Assembly: GCA_903901395.1 (NCBI GenBank)
Contig: CAIUQW010000037.1
Span: forward strand, 1 to 8,932
DNA: 8,932 bases
Direction of reading: 5' to 3'
From: an uncultured Chlorobiales bacterium
GTDB lineage: Bacteria > Bacteroidota > Chlorobiia > Chlorobiales > Chlorobiaceae
Numbering within the stretch: the first letter of the stretch is position 1; every line of letters starts with the position of its first letter. The notes under the pieces were generated by a model. It saw nothing but the letters and a program-made list of their open reading frames with translations, did not search any database and was not told the DNA's origin. Positions 1 to 5,885 of the stretch are shown piece by piece. The translations under genes and the position numbers were made by a program.

Positions 1-239
1 ACCGTCACCGGCACGAACGCGCCGTTCTCGGCGATCTCGGGAGCCTTGATCTGAATCGCGGTCGAATCCTCGATCGGCAGCGCGCCAAACCTTGCGGCAA
101 TCGCGTCATCGAGCTTGTCGGCGGCGAAGGACTTGCTGTTCCAGTTCGCCAGAAGCTTGCCGGGCATGGTGGCCAGAACCGCGACGGATGCTGCCGAACC
201 GGCTACCGTTTTACAAAAATTTCTGCGGGAAATACCCAT
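1..239 (-). CDS. soxY: SoxY, sulfur-carrier subunit of the Sox system (5' part, runs off the window)
   Basis: SoxY is the periplasmic protein to which thiosulfate sulfur is covalently attached during Sox-dependent oxidation; it works as a SoxYZ heterodimer. Only the first 79 codons are present. The start codon is well set: AGGAGG lies 5 nt upstream of the ATG. The N-terminus holds a twin-arginine signal (SRRNFCK, residues 4-10) followed by an Ala/Val-rich hydrophobic stretch, as expected for a Tat-exported SoxY. The segment DAIAARFG...PIEDS and then APEIAENGAFVPVTV (about residues 51-79) is the typical start of the SoxY domain. The C-terminal GGCGG arm that carries the sulfur lies outside the window, so its integrity cannot be judged. 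It follows soxX on the same strand after 72 bp, the order seen in green sulfur bacterial sox clusters; soxZ and soxA would be expected next. Confidence 0.93.
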   Translation of the reverse strand, partial: MGISRRNFCKTVAGSAASVAVLATMPGKLLANWNSKSFAADKLDDAIAARFGALPIEDSTAIQIKAPEIAENGAFVPVT

Positions 240-311
240 AGGTGCCTCCTCTAATAAGAGAGTGTTATTGGTTTGAACCCAGGTGGGGCCTTGATTGAAA
301 AAATGGTGATC

Positions 312-707
312 TCAGAGCGTGTAGAGATACTCGATGACCTGGTCGATCTCGCTGTTGCTCAGGATTCCGTGCTTGCCGAAGGGCGGCATGATGCTCGTTG
401 GATTCTTGATCGTCGCATCAGAAATCTGCTTGCGAAGCGCGGCCTTGTCGGGGTAACGCTCTTTCATCTGGCTGAGCGGCGGGCCGAAATTGCCGGGAAC
501 CTCGCCATCGCCCATTATGTGGCAGGCAAGGCAATTGCCTTTGTTTCTGTCGGTTGCGAGCGCCTTGCCTTTCGCTGCCGGAGAAAGAACCGGCTGGGCC
601 GCCGCCGGAGCCGCTGGAGCTGCGGGTGCCGCCGGTTTATCGGCTGCCATTGCCAGCGAAGGCAGCATGAGGATTGCCGCTGCCGCGATAATGCCTGAAG
701 ACTTCAT
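312..707 (-). CDS. soxX: SoxX, monohaem c-type cytochrome of the SoxXA complex
   Basis: SoxX is the small cytochrome of SoxXA, which oxidatively couples thiosulfate to the SoxY carrier in the periplasm. The 131-residue product begins with a Sec signal peptide (hydrophobic to about residue 18, AMA|AD cleavage near 21/22). An Ala/Pro-rich linker follows (residues 25-39, repeats of PAA). The haem-binding motif CLACH is at 59-63. PGNFGPPL at 71-78, RYPD at 84-87 and IMPPFGKHGIL at 106-116 are SoxX hallmarks; Met107 is the probable axial ligand. The protein ends in the usual EIDQVIEYLYTL helix, so it is complete and of normal size. The ATG is preceded by AAGAAAGG at short spacing. It lies 71 bp after soxJ and 72 bp before soxY on the same strand, consistent with one operon. 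FccA was the main alternative for a cytochrome next to an FccB-like gene, but the NPTSIMPPFGKH segment favours SoxX. Confidence 0.93.
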   Translation of the reverse strand: MKSSGIIAAAAILMLPSLAMAADKPAAPAAPAAPAAAQPVLSPAAKGKALATDRNKGNCLACHIMGDGEVPGNFGPPLSQMKERYPDKAALRKQISDATIKNPTSIMPPFGKHGILSNSEIDQVIEYLYTL

Positions 708-778
708 ATGCCTTTCTTGTTTTGTGAATTGAAAAACTCTGTCCTGAACGAAAATCCGCGAATACCGGCGAGCCGGGA

Positions 779-2071
779 TCAGCCCCAGGTATCCTCTGTA
801 ATGCCTTTGTACCAGTGCAGCGACTGCTTCGCCTCGCCCGAAAGCTCATCGGTGGTCGCCTCCATCGAAGTGAGATGAATCGTGTTGGGAATATCCTTGA
901 TCCCCTCGGCGCTCTGCGAATAGCCGCCGGAAACCGAGATCGCGTATCCTGGCGCGAGCAGGCTGTAGCAAAGGCTCCCGAGATTGTGATCGCCATTATC
1001 TTTGCCGCCGAACGAGGCGACCAGCTCCGCCGCGAGCGCTTTGCCCTGCGTGTTGGCCGCCGTGCCCGATTTGGGCATCGTGCCAGCCAGCGCCGCGTCG
1101 CCGATGACATGAATGCCGGCGTGCAGCGTGGACTCGAAGTTGGCGGGATTTACCGGGCACCAGCCGGAAGCATCGGCAAGCCCCGCATCCACGGCGATGC
1201 GGCCCGCGCGCTGTGGCGGAATGACATTGATCACGCCCCCCTTTTCATCGCCGAATTCAGTCGAAACGATCATCTTCGCCGGATCAACCCGCTCGACCTT
1301 GCCGCCAGTCGAGCCCGACCGCCACTCCACTCTGCCGGGATAGAGGCGATCCCAGCCGAGCATAAAGAGATCCTGCTTGGTAAAGACCTCCTTGTCATCG
1401 AGAATGATCACCTTCGATTTCGGCTTGAAATTTTTCAGATAGTAGGCGATGAGGCTTGCCCGCTCGTAGGGAGCCGCGGGACAGCGGAAGGAATTTTTCG
1501 GAGCGCAGATGATCACGTTTTCGCCATCCTTCAGCGCCAGCAACTGTTTGCGCAAAAGCTGGGTCTGAGCGCCCGCCTCCCAGGCATAAGGCATGGAGGT
1601 TTCACCAGCCTGGCGGCTGTAACCTTCGACGGCGTCCCATATGAAATCGACGCCGGGCGACATCACAAGACGATCATACGCGAGCGAGCGCCCGCCCTTC
1701 AGCTTCACGGTTTTCTTCACGGGATCGATCACGGTCGCCGTATCGTGCACGATCTGCACGCCATAACGCTGACGAAGTACATTGTAAGTATGAGCAATAT
1801 CCTGCATCGATTTCAGACCGCCAAGCACCCAGTTGCTCATCGGGCAGGTATGAAACACCGTTTTCGGTTCGACAATCGTCACCGAAATCGCCGGATCGAG
1901 CTTCTTGAGATAACGCGCCGCAGTCGCCCCTCCAAATCCGCCGCCAATAATAACCACACGCGCTTTCGGCGCGGAGGCCATGAGCGGAACGCCCGACAGG
2001 AACAATGACGAACCGGCAATACCGGAGAAAAGCATTTTGCTGAAATCCCTGCGAGAAATCGTATTACCCAT
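779..2071 (-). CDS. soxJ: SoxJ, FccB-type sulfide dehydrogenase flavoprotein
   Basis: This is a periplasmic FAD protein of the flavocytochrome c sulfide dehydrogenase (FccB/SoxF) family. In green sulfur bacteria the member that opens the sox cluster is called SoxJ. From the preferred start it has 430 residues: a Tat signal (SRRDFSK, 6-12), then VVIIGGGFGGATAARY (39-54), the FAD dinucleotide-binding loop. Cys76 in FHTCPMSN matches the cysteine that covalently binds FAD in Allochromatium FccB. Cys197 (FRCPAAPYERAS) and Cys368 (LCYSLLAPGYA) match its redox-active disulfide. HVIGDAALAGTMPKSG (321-336) is the second FAD-contact region. An in-frame GTG at 2101 would add 10 residues ahead of the Tat motif. 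Neither start has a strong ribosome-binding site, and 2071 was chosen because it puts the twin arginines at the usual distance. The motifs are seen directly; partner and exact substrate are inferred. No fccA is adjacent, so electrons may go to a Sox or other cytochrome. Confidence 0.88.
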   Translation of the reverse strand: MGNTISRRDFSKMLFSGIAGSSLFLSGVPLMASAPKARVVIIGGGFGGATAARYLKKLDPAISVTIVEPKTVFHTCPMSNWVLGGLKSMQDIAHTYNVLRQRYGVQIVHDTATVIDPVKKTVKLKGGRSLAYDRLVMSPGVDFIWDAVEGYSRQAGETSMPYAWEAGAQTQLLRKQLLALKDGENVIICAPKNSFRCPAAPYERASLIAYYLKNFKPKSKVIILDDKEVFTKQDLFMLGWDRLYPGRVEWRSGSTGGKVERVDPAKMIVSTEFGDEKGGVINVIPPQRAGRIAVDAGLADASGWCPVNPANFESTLHAGIHVIGDAALAGTMPKSGTAANTQGKALAAELVASFGGKDNGDHNLGSLCYSLLAPGYAISVSGGYSQSAEGIKDIPNTIHLTSMEATTDELSGEAKQSLHWYKGITEDTWG

Positions 2072-2169
2072 TGATGCGAGTTGTAGTTGAAAGGTGAACA
2101 CTTCGAACGCCTGCCACCAGACAAAAGGCTGAACACTGGATGTTTGGTGATGCTATATGCCTATGTAGT

Positions 2170-2198
2170 TATATAGCGAAACCCGATTAAATATGCAA
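2170..2198 (-). promoter_or_regulatory. Candidate sigma-70-type promoter for soxJXY
   Basis: Read on the minus strand there is TTGCAT (2198-2193), a 17-nt spacer and TATATA (2175-2170), pointing at soxJ. Transcription would start near 2163, giving a leader of roughly 90 nt before the preferred soxJ ATG. Spacing is optimal and both hexamers are close to the bacterial consensus, but the region is AT-rich, so chance matches are possible. No other equally good promoter was noticed between here and soxJ. Confidence 0.45.
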
Positions 2199-2338
2199 GA
2201 TGTGACCTCTTTTTTACACTCACATAGATGCTTTGACGAGAAAAAAATGGCGAGAAAATTGAATGAGGGGGGCTTAAAAAAGAATGTGTTCGAGATAAAA
2301 ATACAGTAATGAAGTAAAGTAAGTGGAACTTATCGTGG

Positions 2339-2370
2339 GCGAGAAATAGCTGATTGTTCTCGCTTTATTT
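2339..2370 (+). terminator. Weak hairpin followed by a T-rich run
   Basis: A perfect 7-bp stem (GCGAGAA at 2339-2345, TTCTCGC at 2357-2363) encloses an 11-nt loop and is followed by TTTATTT. This has the form of a rho-independent terminator for plus-strand transcription, although no plus-strand gene lies upstream. It may be a remnant of one or a chance hairpin. Confidence 0.25.
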
Positions 2371-2388
2371 CCAGTCCTCTTTACTGGA
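2370..2388. repeat. Short inverted repeat
   Basis: TCCAGT (2370-2375) and ACTGGA (2383-2388) form a perfect 6-bp stem with a 7-nt loop, immediately after the 2339-2363 hairpin. No function is assigned. Confidence 0.25.
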
Positions 2389-2512
2389 TAAATTCGCTCT
2401 TTCTGCAGGCGCTTTAACTCAACCGCCGTCATTGCCATTTCTCATATAACCAGCTGAATATCAAAAGTGAAACAATGGGCATCCTGAATTATTGATTATC
2501 TGATATAGTTGG

Positions 2513-2539
2513 TCGTCTGATCAAGCGATGATCAGATGA
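2513..2539. repeat. 11-bp inverted repeat (hairpin or operator-like palindrome)
   Basis: TCGTCTGATCA (2513-2523) faces TGATCAGATGA (2529-2539) across 5 nt. The inner 8 bp are perfect and the outer part needs one G-T pair. It lies alone in gene-free DNA, with no poly-T tail on the plus side. It could be a protein-binding palindrome or a scar of a mobile element; no neighbour explains it. Confidence 0.4.
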
Positions 2540-3051
2540 ACAGGGGTATATATGATTAATACATATTATTTGATAAAACAAATACTACTGATACAAGATA
2601 GCTAAGGTTCTATGATCGAATAAAGACCGTTTAAACCTCATGAACAAACATTGATCATGGACTATCAACAACGTTTCTGCGTCTATTTATTATCTAAAAA
2701 CAAATGAATAATATATACATATCATATAAGTGCAGACCCGATGAATGATTTTAAACAGCTATTCAGATACATCGAAAAGCTTGACCAGAAGTAGTATAAC
2801 TGATCTACTGAGGCTATTGGCATTCCCTCCCCCCTTGCCATGCTTGTGTCATGTATTGAAAATGAACAGCGGTTTGTAAAAACTCACGTCAAACATTACA
2901 TCAATATTCATCAAAAGTACAAATACTATACTCTCAGCTGTCCTTTATCGAAACAATAAGCTGATTGTGTGCGGTACAAAAAAATTACGAAGAGAAACCG
3001 GAAGTATTAAAACAGAATGGTAACGAAAAAAAACATTGAAATACACTTTGA

Positions 3052-3083
3052 GCACAAATCCGCGCGCCCACGAGGGGCGCGAC
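3052..3083 (-). repeat. CRISPR repeat relic A (stem kept, conserved end lost)
   Basis: This unit keeps CGCGCCC (3062-3068) and GGGGCGCGAC (3074-3083), the palindrome of the I-C repeat. The GTTTC end is changed, and it matches the unit at 3306 at roughly 23 of 32 positions. It is the copy furthest from the cas genes, where terminal degeneration is normal. Confidence 0.7.
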
Positions 3084-3120
3084 CTAACCGGTATATGTGT
3101 CGGTATTCATATTTGTGTTC

Positions 3121-3152
3121 GTTTCAATCCACGCGCCAGGGGAGGGCACGAT
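3121..3152 (-). repeat. CRISPR repeat relic B (palindrome lost)
   Basis: The first 17 nt (GTTTCAATCCACGCGCC) are intact. The remainder has several substitutions, including the loop and one stem arm, ending GCACGAT instead of GCGCGAC. About 24 of 32 positions match the reference unit, and the length is unchanged. Confidence 0.75.
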
Positions 3153-3232
3153 CTTAGAATAATTCACGAACCATAACTATCAGCTATGAAATTCAAACAC
3201 TTATTATCTTACCTTTAAACTATATGGAATTA

Positions 3233-3295
3233 TGCTGAAACCGTCTATCAAGTGTCTTCGATTATTCACGATCCAATATAGTGACGATTTCAGCA
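3233..3295. repeat. Inverted repeat inside the broken part of the array
   Basis: TGCTGAAACCGTC (3233-3245) and GACGATTTCAGCA (3283-3295) pair at 12 of 13 positions around a 37-nt centre. It occupies part of the 153-nt gap between repeat relics B and C. No target-site duplication was found beside it. It may be a tiny mobile-element-like insertion or an unrelated palindrome. Confidence 0.4.
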
Positions 3296-3305
3296 AAACA
3301 AAAAT

Positions 3306-3337
3306 CTTTCAATCCACGCGCCCTTTCGGGGCGCGAC
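3306..3337 (-). repeat. CRISPR repeat C (near-intact type I-C-like unit)
   Basis: Except for C instead of G at its first base, this copy has the full expected sequence: TTTCAATCCACGC, stem arm GCGCCC, loop, stem arm GGGCGC and terminal GAC. Its minus-strand transcript would form the stem-loop that Cas5c cuts in type I-C systems. It serves as the reference for the other three units. Confidence 0.9.
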
Positions 3338-3371
3338 AGGCAAGCCGAAATCAGCCCTTGTAACCTATCTG

Positions 3372-3403
3372 GTTTCAATCCACGCACTTATCAATAGCAC
3401 GAC
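3372..3403 (-). repeat. CRISPR repeat relic D (cas-proximal, palindrome lost)
   Basis: The first 14 nt (GTTTCAATCCACGC) are intact and the unit is exactly 32 nt, ending CACGAC. The middle reads ACTTATCAATAG and no longer pairs. About 22 of 32 positions match unit C. It is separated from unit C by a 34-nt spacer. As the cas-proximal copy it should be the youngest end of a working array, so its decay is unusual. Confidence 0.75.
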
Positions 3404-3511
3404 TTTTTTAATACTTCATCCACCTCCTTTTTTATTTTCATTGAACCAATCTATATTTTTTTTAAGCCAATAATATTTTATATAAAACAATAGCTCCTTC
3501 ATCTATTTATT
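3404..3511 (-). promoter_or_regulatory. Possible remnant of a CRISPR leader (AT-rich)
   Basis: The roughly 110 bp on the cas side of repeat relic D are almost wholly A/T, with long T and A runs. CRISPR leaders are AT-rich and sit at this end of an array that is transcribed away from the cas genes. No defined promoter or integration-factor site was recognised, so position and composition are the only support. Confidence 0.2.
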
Positions 3512-3985
3512 TTATTTATTACTAATTGAATTCAAAGCGATCCAGACAACTTGCATAAGCTGAATTTTACAGTTATGACAATCATTCTCGTTCAATAATA
3601 AATTTCCTGATATATATAATTCTGATATTTTTTCCATAAATTTATAGTTGTAGTTTCTGTAATCAACAATAGTCCAATATGCTCTGACTGAGCTTTCCGG
3701 TCTGGCGCAAACCTCAGATACATAATGGAAATGAACAGCATTTATCATGCATTTCTTGATGGAATATTTTGGAAATGAATAAAGGAAAGGTGAAATAGCA
3801 GTATAATTCGGTTCGATTCGATAGGCAAAAAGGAAGGCGCTTGACCGTAAAAGCACTGAAAAACCTGTGTGCACGAGTTGCTTTAACTGTTTTTGATCCC
3901 ATTGCAGCGGATCGATAGCATGGTCAATAATGCTATTCACAACCACACAGACCGCAATCACAGAAGGAATATGTCGATTGGTCAT
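3512..3985 (-). CDS. Unrecognised ORF, 157 aa, between the array and cas7
   Basis: I do not recognise this protein. The frame is open for 157 codons in AT-rich DNA where stops are frequent, which is mild evidence of coding. No ribosome-binding site precedes the ATG. Visible features are a hydrophobic start (IPSVIAVCVVVNSII, 6-20), a second aliphatic stretch (GFSVLLRSSAFLFAY, 41-55), many aromatic residues in the middle and a CHNC pair of cysteines at 136-139. It shows none of the motifs of Cas4, Cas1 or Cas2, although it occupies the place where they would sit. It may be a fragment of a decayed gene or a chance frame. Confidence 0.25.
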   Translation of the reverse strand: MTNRHIPSVIAVCVVVNSIIDHAIDPLQWDQKQLKQLVHTGFSVLLRSSAFLFAYRIEPNYTAISPFLYSFPKYSIKKCMINAVHFHYVSEVCARPESSVRAYWTIVDYRNYNYKFMEKISELYISGNLLLNENDCHNCKIQLMQVVWIALNSISNK

Positions 3986-4132
3986 CTGGTGGATCAGTTA
4001 TATTCGTTTCCATCCGTTCCGCGCAAGTTCAAATTTGTTTTTGTGCTCTGATATGCAAAGCGCTTTTAATGTCTCATAAACGAGCAAGAACCGTGGAGCG
4101 CCGTCTTACGGTCATCATGATGGGTATGCCGT

Positions 4133-4172
4133 AAACGAAAGCCGGTTGCCACGCAGCATCCGGCTTTCGTTT
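4133..4172. terminator. Strong hairpin, probable terminator of the cas operon
   Basis: AAACGAAAGCCGG (4133-4145) and CCGGCTTTCGTTT (4160-4172) form a perfect 13-bp stem with a 14-nt loop. The A-rich and T-rich stem ends let it act in either direction. It lies about 235 bp after the cas7 stop, so it probably ends leftward transcription from the cas genes. That would separate them from the CRISPR relics further left. A second small inverted repeat, TTACGG (4106-4111) with CCGTAA (4129-4134), overlaps its outer edge. Confidence 0.65.
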
Positions 4173-4197
4173 CTGATAATGATGTCGTGCAGACACG

Positions 4198-4392
4198 CTA
4201 TTTCATTTGTCCTGAAGTAGCACTCCCTGCGGTAACGACTCGACAACAGTCGCCCATACCCTGAATTATTAACACGCAATTTCTCTTCATTACTTCGCTA
4301 TCAGCTTGAAAATTCAGACCTAACGTTTTTTCAAAATAACTCTTTCGTTGTGAGAGACTGAAAAACCAGGCATCTGTCAATATCTCATACAC
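4198..4392 (-). CDS. Doubtful small ORF, 64 aa, directly after cas7
   Basis: The frame begins with GTG 15 bp after the cas7 stop and ends just before the terminator hairpin, so it could be a last gene of the operon. I do not recognise the product. No convincing ribosome-binding site precedes the GTG. It does not resemble the Cas4 N-terminus that normally follows cas7 in type I-C loci. A non-coding 3' untranslated region is at least as likely. Confidence 0.2.
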   Translation of the reverse strand: MYEILTDAWFFSLSQRKSYFEKTLGLNFQADSEVMKRNCVLIIQGMGDCCRVVTAGSATSGQMK

Positions 4393-4407
4393 ATCGCTAA
4401 ACCGACG

Positions 4408-5508
4408 TCATCCCAGCAGCTTATGAAGTGTAACTCCCTCAAGATTACTCTCATCTACTATTACAACATAGTCTTCGAAAGAGCGTGCCGGACCTTCAGA
4501 TTCGGATTTTCTCAGAATCTTGATCCTCTCGAATAATTTGTGCGCTGGAGCATTACCCAATGCTGAATTGTGTTCAAAGACGTAAAGTCCGCGTGTGGAC
4601 ATAAGTCCTCTGGCCGCCGAACGGTCATGCTCAAACATGTACAAAAGCGACTCCCAGAAAAGCGTCAGATCATCGTCTGTAAAACCGGTCTTGTAAGCCA
4701 GGTGCGCCGAAATAAAACCGTGTGCACGATAGAGTCCGTAGGGAATGGTGTATTTTCGGCCCATCGTCCGGTTCTCGCCGCCCTGTTTTTCAGCCTCAGC
4801 TTCAGTGGCTACCGCCATTCTGGTAATGCTATGCTCCAAGGCAACCACCTGCTCGACAGAACGGGCAAAAGTCATTTGAACTGGACCGCGAACCTGTCCG
4901 CAATTTGGCGCCGATTTGAGCGCCATCACGGCACCAAAGGTTCTGATATCATAATAGTCCTGGCACATCTTGTCCCGACCTTTGTTTGTTTCATCTGGAG
5001 TTGGTTTTCTTGGCTTGGAATCCTTGAGGGCCTGCTCGATAACCGTTATGACTCCTTTATCAACCAGACCGTTGTTTTCTTTCAACCAGCCTTTGATCTC
5101 ACTTTTATCGGCATCCGCTTCAATGAAAAGAAGACCTTTTTCATCTGTCATCTCGAAACGAACGCCATCAGGTAACTCGATTTCACTTATGTTTTCGAGC
5201 AACATCTTCTCAGATATTTCTTTCCTTGACGCTTCACCAATATTGATGCCAAGCTCGTTGAATGCCTGAAAATGAGCTCGTCCAAGTACACCTTTTTCCT
5301 TGACATAAATATCATACGGACGCTCGCCACCCTTTACTATCCAGATATAATTTCTGACCTTTCTTTTCAGACATACATCAGTCACAAGACCGACTCCTGT
5401 CTCGGCATCGATTCGAGGAAGATTCCCTGTATCAGGGTCGCCATTCGGATTTCCATCCTTCACATCGAACAGCAGAACGAACTCATATCTTTTATCGACA
5501 ATTTTCAT
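4408..5508 (-). CDS. cas7c: Cas7c (Csd2), type I-C Cascade backbone protein
   Basis: Cas7 subunits polymerise along the crRNA and form the backbone of the Cascade surveillance complex. The N-terminus RYEFVLLFDVKDGNPNGDPD (7-26) and GLVTDVCLKRKVRNY (40-54) are the Csd2 signature. So are YDIRTFGAVM (186-195), GQVRGPVQMTFARS (204-217), LEHSITRMAV (224-233), NRTMGRKYTIPYGLYRAHGF (246-265), FEHDRSAARG (292-301) and APAHKLFERI (320-329). The ATG at 5508 is preceded by GAGGAG at 5 nt. An upstream in-frame ATG at 5526 overlaps the cas8c stop, but this ribosome-binding site lies inside its coding part, so 5508 is chosen. The 366 residues are more than the 280-300 I recall for the family. The excess falls between about residues 95 and 180, in a charged, non-conserved stretch. 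The C-terminus is complete. Confidence 0.96.
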   Translation of the reverse strand: MKIVDKRYEFVLLFDVKDGNPNGDPDTGNLPRIDAETGVGLVTDVCLKRKVRNYIWIVKGGERPYDIYVKEKGVLGRAHFQAFNELGINIGEASRKEISEKMLLENISEIELPDGVRFEMTDEKGLLFIEADADKSEIKGWLKENNGLVDKGVITVIEQALKDSKPRKPTPDETNKGRDKMCQDYYDIRTFGAVMALKSAPNCGQVRGPVQMTFARSVEQVVALEHSITRMAVATEAEAEKQGGENRTMGRKYTIPYGLYRAHGFISAHLAYKTGFTDDDLTLFWESLLYMFEHDRSAARGLMSTRGLYVFEHNSALGNAPAHKLFERIKILRKSESEGPARSFEDYVVIVDESNLEGVTLHKLLG

Positions 5509-5522
5509 AATTTCTCCTCTTC

Positions 5523-5885
5523 TCATTGTATAATTTTTGAATTATTCAAATCGCTTTTCTGATGATAATATCCTATGGCAAAACGCGCCTGATCTTCCAT
5601 CACTAAACCAGATGGCATATCTGGCGGAATGCTGCTTATTATCTCTGTTAGCAATTTTTCGTATTTTCTTTTCAAGCCTCTTATCTTTATCTTTTCGAGG
5701 TGGTAATTTTTCATTTTTAACAATTGCGGAAACACTTTCATCGGTGTTGAAGATGCCGTTGCATAATAATGATCTCTTATCGTGCTATTAATGCCCGGAA
5801 TGCCCTGTTCCTGTATTTTCTCAAGAACGGCAAACAACCTGCCAAGCAGGTAACCTGTACTCATATTGGTTACATCAAGACTCAC
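5523..5885 (-). CDS. cas11c: Cas11c small subunit, predicted internal translation product of cas8c
   Basis: In type I-C systems the Cascade small subunit Cas11c has been shown to be made by independent translation from within cas8c. Here AAGGAG (5900-5895) lies 9 nt before an in-frame GTG at 5885, corresponding to Val456 of Cas8c. Translation from it gives 120 residues starting VSLDVTNMSTGYLLGRLF and running to the shared stop. Size and position agree with known Cas11c proteins. An in-frame ATG at 5864 would give 113 residues but has no comparable ribosome-binding site. The sequence signal is direct; actual translation is inferred. Its presence means all four Cascade protein types would be encoded by three genes. 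Confidence 0.72.
   Translation of the reverse strand: MSLDVTNMSTGYLLGRLFAVLEKIQEQGIPGINSTIRDHYYATASSTPMKVFPQLLKMKNYHLEKIKIRGLKRKYEKLLTEIISSIPPDMPSGLVMEDQARFAIGYYHQKSDLNNSKIIQ

Larger units (their letters stand above)
2199..3051. other. AT-rich intergenic region without a recognisable gene
   Basis: No open frame of meaningful length with a plausible start is seen on either strand across about 850 bp between the sox promoter region and the first CRISPR repeat relic. The sequence is strongly AT-rich, in contrast to the GC-rich sox genes. It contains three small perfect or near-perfect hairpins (2339-2363, 2370-2388, 2513-2539), reported separately. No repeat of the CRISPR type was found here. 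It may be decayed accessory DNA or the far end of the old CRISPR locus; nothing recognisable remains. Confidence 0.6.
3052..3403 (-). CRISPR. Degenerate type I-C-like CRISPR array
   Basis: Four 32-nt units related to the type I-C repeat family are present at 3052-3083, 3121-3152, 3306-3337 and 3372-3403. The plus-strand form starts GTTTCAATCCACGC, continues with a GCGCCC/GGGCGC palindrome and ends GCGAC. Only the unit at 3306 is near-intact. Spacer-like gaps are 37 nt (3084-3120) and 34 nt (3338-3371); the 34-nt gap is a usual I-C spacer length. The 153-nt gap at 3153-3305 shows no repeat and contains an inverted repeat. The orientation of the I-C repeat (crRNA ending GGATTGAAAC) implies transcription toward lower coordinates, the same direction as the cas genes. 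The array is clearly eroded. Whether 3338-3371 yields a crRNA is unknown. Confidence 0.85.

Noticed and set aside
815..2008. 397-codon plus-strand open frame
   Set aside because: It lies wholly opposite soxJ, whose motifs are clear. Long antisense frames are common in GC-rich genes, and the translation shows no family resemblance.
3226..3302. Insertion sequence or MITE around the inverted repeat in the array
   Set aside because: No target-site duplication flanks it and no second copy is seen in the window, so it is kept only as an inverted repeat.
4036..4052. Recurring TTTGTGCTCTGA (near 4040 and 8621), with a similar reverse form near 3050
   Set aside because: The matches are about 12 nt with unrelated flanks in AT-rich DNA, too short to call a repeat family.
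4198..4392. Possible Cas4 remnant after cas7
   Set aside because: All three minus-strand frames were read. None shows the Cas4 start or its cysteine cluster.
4570..5175. 201-codon plus-strand open frame
   Set aside because: It is antisense to the conserved part of cas7c and has no recognisable domain.
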